Below the pieces are notes generated by a model. The model had not been told where the DNA came from, did no database searches, and saw only the letters and a program-made list of their open reading frames with translations. Made by a program: the position numbers and the translations under genes. Of a DNA stretch of 12,481 nucleotides, positions 6,509 to 12,481 are shown piece after piece. Each line of letters starts with the position of its first letter. Position 1 is the stretch's first letter. Source of the DNA: Promethearchaeota archaeon (GTDB taxonomy: Archaea; Asgardarchaeota; Lokiarchaeia; Sigynarchaeales; SOKP01); the NCBI GenBank assembly GCA_016839845.1, contig JAEOTL010000372.1, forward strand, positions 1-12,481. The letters are read 5' to 3'.

Positions 6509-7672
6509 ATGGAAGTAAAAAATATTGTTGTAATTGGTGTTGGACTCATGGGCAACGGCATTGCTCAAGTTTCCTTGATGGCAGGATATAATGTTACACT
6601 CGTCGATATAGCACAGGAATACATCGATAAAGCTGTTGAAAGTATTAAAGGTGGACTGACAAAACTTGAATCAAAGGGTGTATTAAATGCTGCAGACAAC
6701 ATAGCCCGAATGAAGACTAATTTAGATCTCGCTTCCGCCGTTAAAGATGCCGATCTAATTATAGAAGCTGTTGTTGAGGATATGGATGTCAAGAAAAACA
6801 TATTCAAAACTTGTGATGAAAATGCTCCAGCTCATGCTGTTATTGCTTCCAACACTTCCACAATGTCTATAACTGAAATGGCAACTGCTACAAATAGACC
6901 AGATAAATGTATAGGCATGCATTTTTTCAATCCAGCACCTCTTATGAGATTAATAGAGGTTATTGCTGGTGAAAAATCTTCTGAGGAAGCAATGGATATA
7001 GGTATGAAAGTCAGCGCAAGTCTACCATGTCTTAGAGGAGATAGATACGTCGCTAAAGTTTTAAAGGATAGGCCGGGTTTCATTGTCAACAGATTGAACG
7101 CTCCAAGCGGTATCTATATGAATTACCTTCTTGATACGTGTTTAGAAAAAGGAATTCCTTTTGAATCATTAGACGCTGATTTTGGAAGTCGTGGTCCCAT
7201 GTCACCATTAGTTCTATCAGACTATACCGGTATTGACACTGGATTTCATGTACGAAATTATTATGCGGATACTTTACATGAAGATTTTAGACCCGGAAAA
7301 GTCATAACTAAAATGTTTAAAGAAGGAAAACATGGTAGAAAATCAGGACAAGGATTCTACGATTGGTCAAAAGGAAGACCTCAACCTGACTTTTCTCAAA
7401 TTAAAAAAGCCGGTATAGTAAATCCGGGAGTTTTTCTAGCTATTCAGTTAAACGAAGGATGCAGAATTTTAGAGGAAGGTATTGCTTCTGGATGGAAAAT
7501 AATTGATGATGCAAATATGGCAGGAATGAATGCCCCAGGACCTTTCGAGAATGGTATACCGAATTGGGAAGGACTCGTAAAATTATTGGCAGAAACGGCT
7601 GAAAAACTAGGAAAAGAATATCTTAAACCATGTGAGTTGTTTAAGAGTGGAAAGTTTGTAGACATGAAGTAG
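6509..7672 (+). CDS. 3-hydroxyacyl-CoA dehydrogenase (NAD-binding plus duplicated C-terminal domain)
   Basis: This 387-residue enzyme should interconvert 3-hydroxyacyl-CoA and 3-oxoacyl-CoA with NAD(H), a step of beta-oxidation or of its reverse. The Rossmann motif GVGLMGNGIAQ is at 10-20, an acidic residue closing strand 2 (D33) favours NAD, S117 sits in ASNTSTMSI, and the catalytic pair H138 (GMHFFNP) and E150 (RLIEVI) has the usual 12-residue spacing; PGFIVNRL (189-196) follows. The first C-terminal domain ends with GRKSGQGFYDW (276-286), where classical single-domain enzymes of about 285 residues stop; a further 100 residues form a second, repeat-like domain (AIQLNEGCRILEEGI), a two-domain layout known from other archaeal and multifunctional enzymes. 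No enoyl-CoA hydratase domain is fused. The leader has GAGTGAAATTAAAAA before the ATG. Family and reaction are secure; pathway direction is not. Confidence 0.92.
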   Translation: MEVKNIVVIGVGLMGNGIAQVSLMAGYNVTLVDIAQEYIDKAVESIKGGLTKLESKGVLNAADNIARMKTNLDLASAVKDADLIIEAVVEDMDVKKNIFKTCDENAPAHAVIASNTSTMSITEMATATNRPDKCIGMHFFNPAPLMRLIEVIAGEKSSEEAMDIGMKVSASLPCLRGDRYVAKVLKDRPGFIVNRLNAPSGIYMNYLLDTCLEKGIPFESLDADFGSRGPMSPLVLSDYTGIDTGFHVRNYYADTLHEDFRPGKVITKMFKEGKHGRKSGQGFYDWSKGRPQPDFSQIKKAGIVNPGVFLAIQLNEGCRILEEGIASGWKIIDDANMAGMNAPGPFENGIPNWEGLVKLLAETAEKLGKEYLKPCELFKSGKFVDMK

Positions 7673-7678
7673 CTCAAA

Positions 7679-7698
7679 TTTTTTCTATTTTTTTTTTA
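7679..7698 (+). terminator. T-rich terminator after the hydroxyacyl-CoA dehydrogenase gene
   Basis: A 20-base, nearly pure T tract begins 6 bases after the stop codon, without a hairpin. It separates this gene from the P-loop gene 137 bases further on; the rest of that gap is A/T-rich and holds the next promoter. Confidence 0.5.
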
Positions 7699-7796
7699 AT
7701 TCTATTATTTCTTAATGTTTTATATTATTCAAAAATTCCATAAAGAAAATATTATTATTTTTGATGAATGATTGATTATACGATTTAAAGTTATAT

Positions 7797-7804
7797 AGGG
7801 GAAG
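7797..7804 (+). promoter_or_regulatory. Ribosome binding site deciding the GTG start of the P-loop gene
   Basis: AGGGGAAG lies six bases before GTG 7810 and can pair in part with the archaeal anti-SD CCUCC. It supports the GTG start; the adjacent TTATATAG may contribute to the promoter. Confidence 0.4.
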
Positions 7805-7809
7805 TCTTA

Positions 7810-8358
7810 GTGAAGATTAATGTCATCGGAACCAGTAGTAGTGGGAAATCAACCGTTTCTAAAAAGATTTCTGAGATTTTATCTATTCCGCACATTGAAA
7901 TGGATGCCCTTTTTTGGGGACCGAATTGGCAACCAACTAGTTTCAAAGAATTCTATGGAAAATTGCGGTCAGCTTTAAGTATTGACAGCTGGGTGTTAGA
8001 TGGTAACTACACAAGAACAACACCTATAAAATGGGAAAGTGCTACTACAGTTATCTGGCTTGATTTTAGTTTCATTCGTTCACTGCTCCAATCACTCAAG
8101 AGAGCAATTAAAAGAATTATCGATAGAGAAGAACTTTGGCCAGGTACAGGAAATATAGAGACTTTGGGTGGCCTATTTAGTAAAGACTCTATTGTACTTT
8201 ATACAATAAAAACACATAGAAGAGTCAGAAAAAAATATGAAACGTATATTGAATCGAATTACTATCCAAATATACAATTCATTAGGCTTAGATCCCCCAA
8301 GCAAGTTAAATCTTTTTTGGCTAAAGTTAAAAAAAATAAAAAATTAATTATTGACTAA
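7810..8358 (+). CDS. FlaR/adenylate-kinase-like P-loop NTPase
   Basis: The 182-residue product begins directly with a P-loop: strand MKINVIG, then GTSSSGKST (7-15). It continues with IEMDALFWGPNW (29-40), VLDGNY (62-67), a hydrophobic strand ending in Asp, VIWLD (81-85; Walker B position) and an Arg-rich lid-like helix with HRRVRKKYE (136-144). This layout is that of the small adenylate-kinase-like proteins annotated as DNA topology modulation protein FlaR or AAA-type ATPase. Such proteins probably phosphorylate a small molecule or nucleotide; the FlaR name is historic and the substrate is unknown. The GTG start is fixed by the P-loop beginning at residue 7 and by the AGGGGAAG site before it. 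The C-terminus is Lys-rich. It lies 68 bases before MBL copy B and 137 bases after the dehydrogenase. Confidence 0.85.
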   Translation: MKINVIGTSSSGKSTVSKKISEILSIPHIEMDALFWGPNWQPTSFKEFYGKLRSALSIDSWVLDGNYTRTTPIKWESATTVIWLDFSFIRSLLQSLKRAIKRIIDREELWPGTGNIETLGGLFSKDSIVLYTIKTHRRVRKKYETYIESNYYPNIQFIRLRSPKQVKSFLAKVKKNKKLIID

Positions 8359-8396
8359 ACAAAGAAATTCCAGCAAATGAGTTTTAGGGAACAATT

Positions 8397-8410
8397 TTAT
8401 TACATAATAC
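8397..8410 (+). promoter_or_regulatory. TATA-like element of MBL copy B
   Basis: TTATTACATAATAC is centred about 24 bases before ATG 8427. No ribosome site is seen between them, so a leaderless transcript is likely. Confidence 0.35.
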
Positions 8411-8426
8411 TTTTTACTCAAATATT

Positions 8427-9653
8427 ATGTCAAAAGAGAATAAAGAGCAATCTGATAAGGTACAACCTATAAATGTTATATCCTTTGAGGTTTCGTTTGA
8501 TAATCCAATTAAGGATGTTTTTACCGCAAGAGCACCTTTATCAAGTTGTGGATGGATCCAAACGACTGAGGGCGTAGTAGTAATTGATACATTATTAGCT
8601 AAACGCTGGGCTAAAGAAGTTAAAGAAAGGATAAAAGATAAGATAAAATACTTAATCTACACACATGGGCATATGGACCATCTACTTGCAGCTCCGGTTT
8701 TCATGGATGACAAACCTGAGATTATTGCAAGTAAATATTTGCCTGATCGGCTAGATAAATATCAAATGTTAGCACAATATAAAGCTAGGAAGGATGCTCA
8801 ACAATTTGGTTTCCCGGAGATTGTTCGAGAACTTGAATTAATTTATCCCACCAAAACATTCCTCGGCGATATGACGTTTAAATTAGGGGATAAGACCTTT
8901 GAACTTCATACCGCTCGAGCGGAAACGGATGACGCTGTTTGGGTGTATGTACCAGAACTTGACTCGGCATTTATAGGTGATTTGATGATTGGAAGCTTTC
9001 CTAATATAGGCAATCCCTGGAAACCAACTCGATTCGCATTGGATTGGGCAAAAGAATTAGAAAGGATAAGAGATCTAAAGCCCCAATATATCTTTTATGG
9101 TGGAGGGGGGACATTTATTGAAGGTGAAAATGCGATGAAAGCTATTAGTGATCACATTGAAGTTATTCGCTCTTTACATGATCAAGTTGTCGATCACATT
9201 AATAAAGGAACACATATAACCGAGATGATTCACGAAGTAAAGATCCCTGAACACCTGATAAACAGTCCTTATCTTCAAGCAAGCTATTCTAGACCAGAAT
9301 TTTTTGTATTTAATGTTTATCGATGGTATCACGGTTATTTTGACTCTAATCCTGCACATCTTCTTCCTAGACCAGAAAAGGAGGTCATGGGTGAAATTGC
9401 GAACCTGATAGGAGACGTAAGTAAAATTTTAAAGAGGTCAGAAGAATTATTAAAACAAGATCAGGCCCAACTTGCCTTAGAAGTCTTAGATATTCTAATT
9501 CAAGCAGAACCAGAAAATATTGATGCGCGAAAACTACGCATTAAAATTCTTGGAAAAATAGGGAAGGAAGATAACTGTTTAATGTCTCGGAATGCGTGGG
9601 TGTATTTTATTAATCAAGATAAAAAGATAATAAGTTCTAAAGAGAAAATATAA
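8427..9653 (+). CDS. MBL-fold hydrolase, alkylsulfatase-like with dimerisation domain (copy B)
   Basis: This 408-residue protein is a close paralogue of the gene at 1654-2856, in the opposite orientation. It has a slightly longer polar N-terminus, THGHMDH at 79-85 (H80, H82, D84, H85), E166 and D185 (FIGDL) 19 residues apart, and a dimerisation region from about 255 with YHGYFDSNPAHLLPRPEKE at 301-319. The expected final zinc-ligand histidine is missing here too: the site reads IFYGGGG (222-228). The glycines after HMDH in copy A (VGG) are replaced by LLA, a change close to the metal site. No SCP2-like C-terminal domain and no signal peptide are present. Over the region around the E and D ligands the copies differ at about 18 of 82 positions by eye. 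It ends 10 bases from the convergent QueG-like gene. The substrate cannot be inferred. Confidence 0.87.
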   Translation: MSKENKEQSDKVQPINVISFEVSFDNPIKDVFTARAPLSSCGWIQTTEGVVVIDTLLAKRWAKEVKERIKDKIKYLIYTHGHMDHLLAAPVFMDDKPEIIASKYLPDRLDKYQMLAQYKARKDAQQFGFPEIVRELELIYPTKTFLGDMTFKLGDKTFELHTARAETDDAVWVYVPELDSAFIGDLMIGSFPNIGNPWKPTRFALDWAKELERIRDLKPQYIFYGGGGTFIEGENAMKAISDHIEVIRSLHDQVVDHINKGTHITEMIHEVKIPEHLINSPYLQASYSRPEFFVFNVYRWYHGYFDSNPAHLLPRPEKEVMGEIANLIGDVSKILKRSEELLKQDQAQLALEVLDILIQAEPENIDARKLRIKILGKIGKEDNCLMSRNAWVYFINQDKKIISSKEKI

Positions 9654-9655
9654 TA

Positions 9656-9680
9656 GGTTCTCTTTATTTTTCTTCTTCTC
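9656..9680 (+). terminator. T-rich tract after MBL copy B, overlapping the convergent gene
   Basis: A pyrimidine tract (GGTTCTCTTTATTTTTCTTC) follows the MBL stop and runs into the last codons of the convergent QueG-like gene, which encode the tail KLREEEK. If it terminates the plus-strand transcript, the terminator and the opposite coding sequence are the same DNA. Confidence 0.35.
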
Positions 9681-10842
9681 GTAATTTTCTAAATATATCA
9701 TTAACGATTTTCTCAACGTATTGGCGCCTTTCAGAAGTTTGAACATAAGGATCAGTGATTTCTCCTGCCTTCTCAAGCTCATCGGCTTCTTTAGAAGAAA
9801 TAATGATATTTTCACCCTCCTTGTTGGTCACAACGCATCCAGAATTCATTAATATACTGCAATTCTCGGTTCTCTCATCTCGATCCCCCCAGCAGATTAA
9901 TTGGCAATTCCCACAAGTCAATATAAAATTATCGGTAAAAGTGTTTGACGCGATTTCTCCCGCAGTGATGTACCCTTGAACTTTTGGGTCATCTCTAATT
10001 TTGGATTCAGCATAACTCCCCTGTTCATCTTTTATTCGCATATTTTTCACTGGATGAGCAAATAAATGCGCAAATGTTCGATCAGCTTCATCCTTTGTTT
10101 CTGGAAATGGTGTTCTACCAGGTGACCATGTCGACCAATCTTTTGATTTATCTAACCCCGATAATCCCCCACACACTGCATAACAACGTGCTACATTATT
10201 TCTCTTCGAGAAAGAAAATGTATATCCTCCTAGTGTATATGAATCTTCTTCTATGTTATCAAACATCCTGTAGGCACAGACTTGCACACATAATTTACAT
10301 TTATCACAGGGAGATTTCTCTACTGGGATCGGATCCGTTGGTTCTAGTTTTGCTGAGGTTACAAGTGCTCCTAGAAGAACAGCAGCCCCATATCCCTTTA
10401 CCAATATATTCCCGGACCATCCTATTGAACCTACGCCTGATCGGGCTGCTATTAATCTAAGGGCTAGTAATGGAGGTAATTTTGTGCGCCAATTAGGGAC
10501 ATCTTCTCGATATTTAAAATTATTAACGACCGGGGCGGACTTGAATCCTTTTTCCTCCAAAAATTCGGATGCTACTTGAGCAAACTTATAAGCTTTCAAA
10601 TAAACATCCCCATTATCAATCACATGATCAAATCTTCCTCTAGGAAGCTCTTTTCCTAAATAAGGTCGTATTTTCGACCTATCAAAGGGTACTGCGAAAC
10701 ATATTGCTGTTTTGGCTTCTGGGAGGATATAAGTCATGTCTGTAGTTGGTGGTCCTCCTTCAAGAGTCTCCTTTGTTGCAAATCCAACACTTACTGCGCC
10801 CTGACTTATTAATAATTCTTCTACTTCATCTTTCAGAGTAAT
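9664..10842 (-). CDS. QueG-like double [4Fe-4S] cluster reductase
   Basis: Residues are numbered from the ATG at 10737. The protein has the QueG/reductive-dehalogenase-like core: SGVGSIGWSGNILVKGYGAA (100-119), ferredoxin motif CDKCKLCVQVC (144-154), C185 and C189, and a second cluster motif CGNCQLICWGD (275-285) with C293. True QueG reduces epoxyqueuosine in tRNA using cobalamin; here the two cluster motifs are 120 residues apart, wider than in QueG, so it is probably a related reductase of unknown substrate. No Tat signal is seen. The frame stays open for 40 codons before ATG 10737 and reads as family sequence (ELLISQGAVSVGFATKETLE). That stretch has no ATG, GTG or TTG; ATT at 10842, seven bases after AGGTGA, is my preferred start (392 residues), with CTG 10836 second. 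Family call good; start tentative. Confidence 0.8.
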   Translation of the reverse strand: MTLKDEVEELLISQGAVSVGFATKETLEGGPPTTDMTYILPEAKTAICFAVPFDRSKIRPYLGKELPRGRFDHVIDNGDVYLKAYKFAQVASEFLEEKGFKSAPVVNNFKYREDVPNWRTKLPPLLALRLIAARSGVGSIGWSGNILVKGYGAAVLLGALVTSAKLEPTDPIPVEKSPCDKCKLCVQVCAYRMFDNIEEDSYTLGGYTFSFSKRNNVARCYAVCGGLSGLDKSKDWSTWSPGRTPFPETKDEADRTFAHLFAHPVKNMRIKDEQGSYAESKIRDDPKVQGYITAGEIASNTFTDNFILTCGNCQLICWGDRDERTENCSILMNSGCVVTNKEGENIIISSKEADELEKAGEITDPYVQTSERRQYVEKIVNDIFRKLREEEK

Positions 10843-10849
10843 TTCCTTT

Positions 10850-10855
10850 TCACCT
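10850..10855 (-). promoter_or_regulatory. Strong ribosome binding site before a non-canonical start of the QueG-like gene
   Basis: On the minus strand AGGTGA matches the archaeal anti-SD complement (GGAGGTGATC) and lies seven bases before ATT 10842 and thirteen before CTG 10836. It is more than 100 bases from the first ATG at 10737, which it cannot serve. This site is the main reason to extend the gene. Confidence 0.5.
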
Positions 10856-10900
10856 ACCTATTAGTCAAAATATCGAAAAATCCAAAATTAAGATTAACTG

Positions 10901-10915
10901 ATTTTATTATAAAAA
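10901..10915 (-). promoter_or_regulatory. TATA-like element of the QueG-like gene
   Basis: The minus-strand TTTTTATAATAAAAT lies about 65 bases before ATT 10842, leaving a leader long enough to carry the AGGTGA ribosome site. It is in the roughly 200-base gap between divergent genes; apart from the two A/T-rich promoter-like strings I see nothing else there. Confidence 0.35.
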
Positions 10916-10995
10916 ATACTTTTCTCTTAATAAAAAAAGGAATTTAATTTTTTTACATTTCTGAAATAAAATCAATAATTTAACATATCATCCAG

Positions 10996-11010
10996 TTTTT
11001 AAATAAATAT
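10996..11010 (+). promoter_or_regulatory. TATA-like element of the unrecognised gene
   Basis: TTTTTAAATAAATAT lies about 50 bases before the TTG/GTG start candidates at 11053 and 11056, which would give a short leader of about 20 bases. Composition-based inference in an A/T-rich gap. Confidence 0.3.
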
Positions 11011-11055
11011 ACATATGGTTAGCACTATTAATCTAAGCTAACTCATTGTGCATTG

Positions 11056-12105
11056 GTGATCATTATAAAACCTATTAACAAATTCAAGATTTTTAAGTAC
11101 GATGCGGCTCCATTTTTCTTCTTCATTGACGTATTTCCACCGGAATTCACCAACAAAAATAGACCAAATTTGGTTTATCTGATTGAAACTCTTAAAAATA
11201 ATCCAATTATGCCCTTGCCTATGAGGGTGGACAGAGTATTCAATGGAGAAAGATCTATACTAATCCGACCAAAGGAACCTATAACTTTCCCTGTAACAGA
11301 TGATTTGACCGCTAGTATCAACCCTACTCCCTTTCTTAAACTCGGTTTTGAGAAATTACTTTTCTTTACAGAAGCGCGCTCACAGGAAAAATTTATGCTT
11401 TCACTTTCAATTGATCGTGCTTCGAGGTGGTGGGAAATGACGAGACATTTACATGGAGTTCTTCCCACATTAGAAGAAGATTTTTCAGCTTTTTTAAGAG
11501 CCTATCTTCATACAGTGCTTAGAGCAAAATTACTTGAGGAAGACCTTACAAAAGCTGCTATAAGTTATTGTAAGTTAATTGCTGAGATCTGCGAAAAACG
11601 ATTGGATCAGAATAATGTAACTATTGAACTAAAGGGAAAACAAGAAAATGTAAAAATGTACAAAGTTAAGGAGCTTAAATATTACAAAAAATTTAAAAAA
11701 ACCAGAGAGACTCAGTATCACCCCGAATTGATTGATATTGAGATTTATGATTTCTCGAAAATCGGATTTAATCCTGAAGAAGAGCGTGAAAATGTCTTGA
11801 GAGAGCAAAATGCTAAAGAAATTAAGTATATACCCCTACTTTTCTATGACGACTTGTTAGAATGCATGCTTCAAAATGCAAAGACCCTTAAAGAAAATAG
11901 TAAAGAAATCCTTGATCCCTCTATCCTTTTAGACAAAAAGATTATAATAACGGAACCTTCTGGAAACTTTGAGAAAGATGTTAAACATATGTACACTTGG
12001 TGGGATAAATTTGATAATATTGAATTATCTCCTATTATTGATTCTATTAAGAGCGCTCATAAAGATTTCTATAATTCCGATAAATCTTGGGAAGAGAGAA
12101 TTTAA
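11056..12105 (+). CDS. Unrecognised 349-residue lysine-rich protein
   Basis: I do not recognise this family. The protein seems soluble: no signal peptide or membrane helix, only a short aromatic patch AAPFFFFIDVFPPEF near the N-terminus. The first third looks like a compact beta-rich domain (FNGERSILIRPKEPITFPV), followed by RASRWWEMTRHLHGVLP, a long helical stretch (FLRAYLHTVLRAKLLEEDLTK), a Lys-rich linker (about 190-220) and a C-terminal helical region with a second WW pair (YTWWDKF). Arg/Lys-rich and Trp-pair segments might bind nucleic acid or protein, but that is only a guess. No ATG is near the start: the frame opens at TAA 11029, and TTG 11053 or GTG 11056 are the first start codons; I chose GTG. 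The first in-frame ATG (11209) would cut off the aromatic patch. It is followed by carA on the same strand 149 bases on, probably a separate transcript. Confidence 0.7.
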   Translation: MIIIKPINKFKIFKYDAAPFFFFIDVFPPEFTNKNRPNLVYLIETLKNNPIMPLPMRVDRVFNGERSILIRPKEPITFPVTDDLTASINPTPFLKLGFEKLLFFTEARSQEKFMLSLSIDRASRWWEMTRHLHGVLPTLEEDFSAFLRAYLHTVLRAKLLEEDLTKAAISYCKLIAEICEKRLDQNNVTIELKGKQENVKMYKVKELKYYKKFKKTRETQYHPELIDIEIYDFSKIGFNPEEERENVLREQNAKEIKYIPLLFYDDLLECMLQNAKTLKENSKEILDPSILLDKKIIITEPSGNFEKDVKHMYTWWDKFDNIELSPIIDSIKSAHKDFYNSDKSWEERI

Positions 12106-12167
12106 GAGTTTCAAGAAAAATTATTGTTGACTTCACATTTTTCAGAGGGGCTCGGTGATTTTTAGGA

Positions 12168-12216
12168 TTATTTATCTTATTAATAAACAATCTTAAAATA
12201 GATAATTATTTATCTT
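12168..12216. repeat. Direct repeat pair ATTATTTATCTT upstream of carA
   Basis: The same 12 bases occur at 12168-12179 and 12205-12216, 37 bases apart start to start. The second copy overlaps a palindrome GATAA-TTAT-TTATC at 12201-12214. The pair lies 39-87 bases before the carA ATG and could hold an operator or promoter elements, but the composition makes chance repeats plausible. Confidence 0.3.
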
Positions 12217-12254
12217 CATCTAAAAAAAGAGAGAAGCTTATATCAAAATTGTAA

Positions 12255-12481
12255 ATGCTGTATAAGAAAGAACGACCCGCGATATTGATGCTCCAAGATG
12301 GCCGATATTTTCAAGGTATAGGGTTTGGAGCTACTACGAAAATTACTGGGGAATTAGTATTTAATACCATGACAGGGGCGGGTTATAATGAAACTTTAAC
12401 TGATCCTTCTTATCAAGGTCAAATTGTTACAATGACCCATCCCCTAGTTGGTAATTATGGGGTTCCTCCTTGGGAGAAAGA
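12255..12481 (+). CDS. carA: Carbamoyl-phosphate synthase small subunit, 5' part (3' end outside window)
   Basis: The frame from ATG 12255 runs open to the window end (75 complete codons). It matches the N-terminal domain of Car[21 protein letters not shown], then [31 protein letters not shown] and [13 protein letters not shown], all hallmark stretches. CarA is the glutaminase subunit that releases ammonia from glutamine and passes it to CarB for carbamoyl phosphate, feeding pyrimidine and arginine synthesis in the cytoplasm. The catalytic glutamine-amidotransferase triad lies beyond the window. The residue usually Ser before GYNE is Ala (TGAGYNE), a mild variation. The ATG is chosen because homologues begin near it and the upstream sequence is A/T-rich. 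It probably marks a return to conserved core genome after the accessory genes. CarB is expected downstream but is not visible. Confidence 0.93.
   Translation, partial: MLYKKERPAILMLQDGRYFQGIGFGATTKITGELVFNTMTGAGYNETLTDPSYQGQIVTMTHPLVGNYGVPPWEK

Noticed and set aside
6565..7089. Minus-strand frames opposite the hydroxyacyl-CoA dehydrogenase
   Set aside because: The dehydrogenase motifs on the plus strand are unmistakable; the antisense products have no features of their own.
10074..10460. Plus-strand open frame of 128 codons
   Set aside because: It lies wholly antisense to the QueG-like gene, whose Cys motifs are conserved, and its product is low-complexity Leu/His/Tyr-rich without family features.
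1..12481. CRISPR array, mobile element, toxin-antitoxin or defence island
   Set aside because: No regularly spaced repeats, transposase or integrase motifs, terminal inverted repeats, or recognisable defence domains were seen.

Overview
The window is AT-rich, single-copy chromosomal DNA, most likely from an archaeon. Several genes (Nudix-like, both metallo-beta-lactamase-fold genes, the kinase-like gene) have a TATA-like A/T element centred about 23-25 bases before the start codon and little or no Shine-Dalgarno sequence, as expected for leaderless archaeal transcripts. Others have partial matches to the archaeal anti-SD complement (GGAGGTGATC). Gene ends are followed by plain T-runs rather than hairpins. 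The gene mix (alkylsulfatase-like hydrolases, QueG-like iron-sulfur protein, two-domain 3-hydroxyacyl-CoA dehydrogenase, AT-rich unknowns) would suit an Asgard-type archaeon, but that placement is inference; no rRNA or tRNA is present.

Layout. 1-507: 3' part of a beta-propeller (TolB/PD40) protein. 576-1079: Nudix-fold protein whose catalytic glutamates are replaced. 1148-5177: four minus-strand genes read right to left: a small-molecule kinase-like protein, a ketopantoate-reductase-family dehydrogenase, an MBL-fold alkylsulfatase-like protein (copy A) and an NTF2-like protein. 5178-5380: divergent promoter region. 5381-9653: four plus-strand genes: a nitronate monooxygenase/FabK-type flavoprotein, a long 3-hydroxyacyl-CoA dehydrogenase, a FlaR/adenylate-kinase-like P-loop protein and a second MBL-fold protein (copy B). 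9664-10842: convergent minus-strand QueG-like double [4Fe-4S] protein. 11056-12105: unrecognised K-rich protein. 12255 to the end: start of carA (carbamoyl-phosphate synthase small subunit), a housekeeping gene.

How the genes may work together. The two MBL paralogues face outward at both sides of a small metabolic block (kinase, NAD(P)H dehydrogenase, flavin enoyl-reductase/oxygenase-like enzyme, hydroxyacyl-CoA dehydrogenase, nucleotide kinase-like protein). This resembles an accessory lipid or organic-acid metabolism island, but separate promoters and T-runs argue against one operon and no pathway is proven. The most interesting points are the loss of the same zinc-ligand histidine in both MBL copies, the Nudix protein with all three key glutamates of its REUxEE motif lost, and a QueG-like gene whose conserved N-terminus extends 35 codons past its first ATG into a stretch with no ATG, GTG or TTG.

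No CRISPR array, IS element, transposase, tRNA or rRNA was seen. No gene-free stretch exceeds 300 bases.
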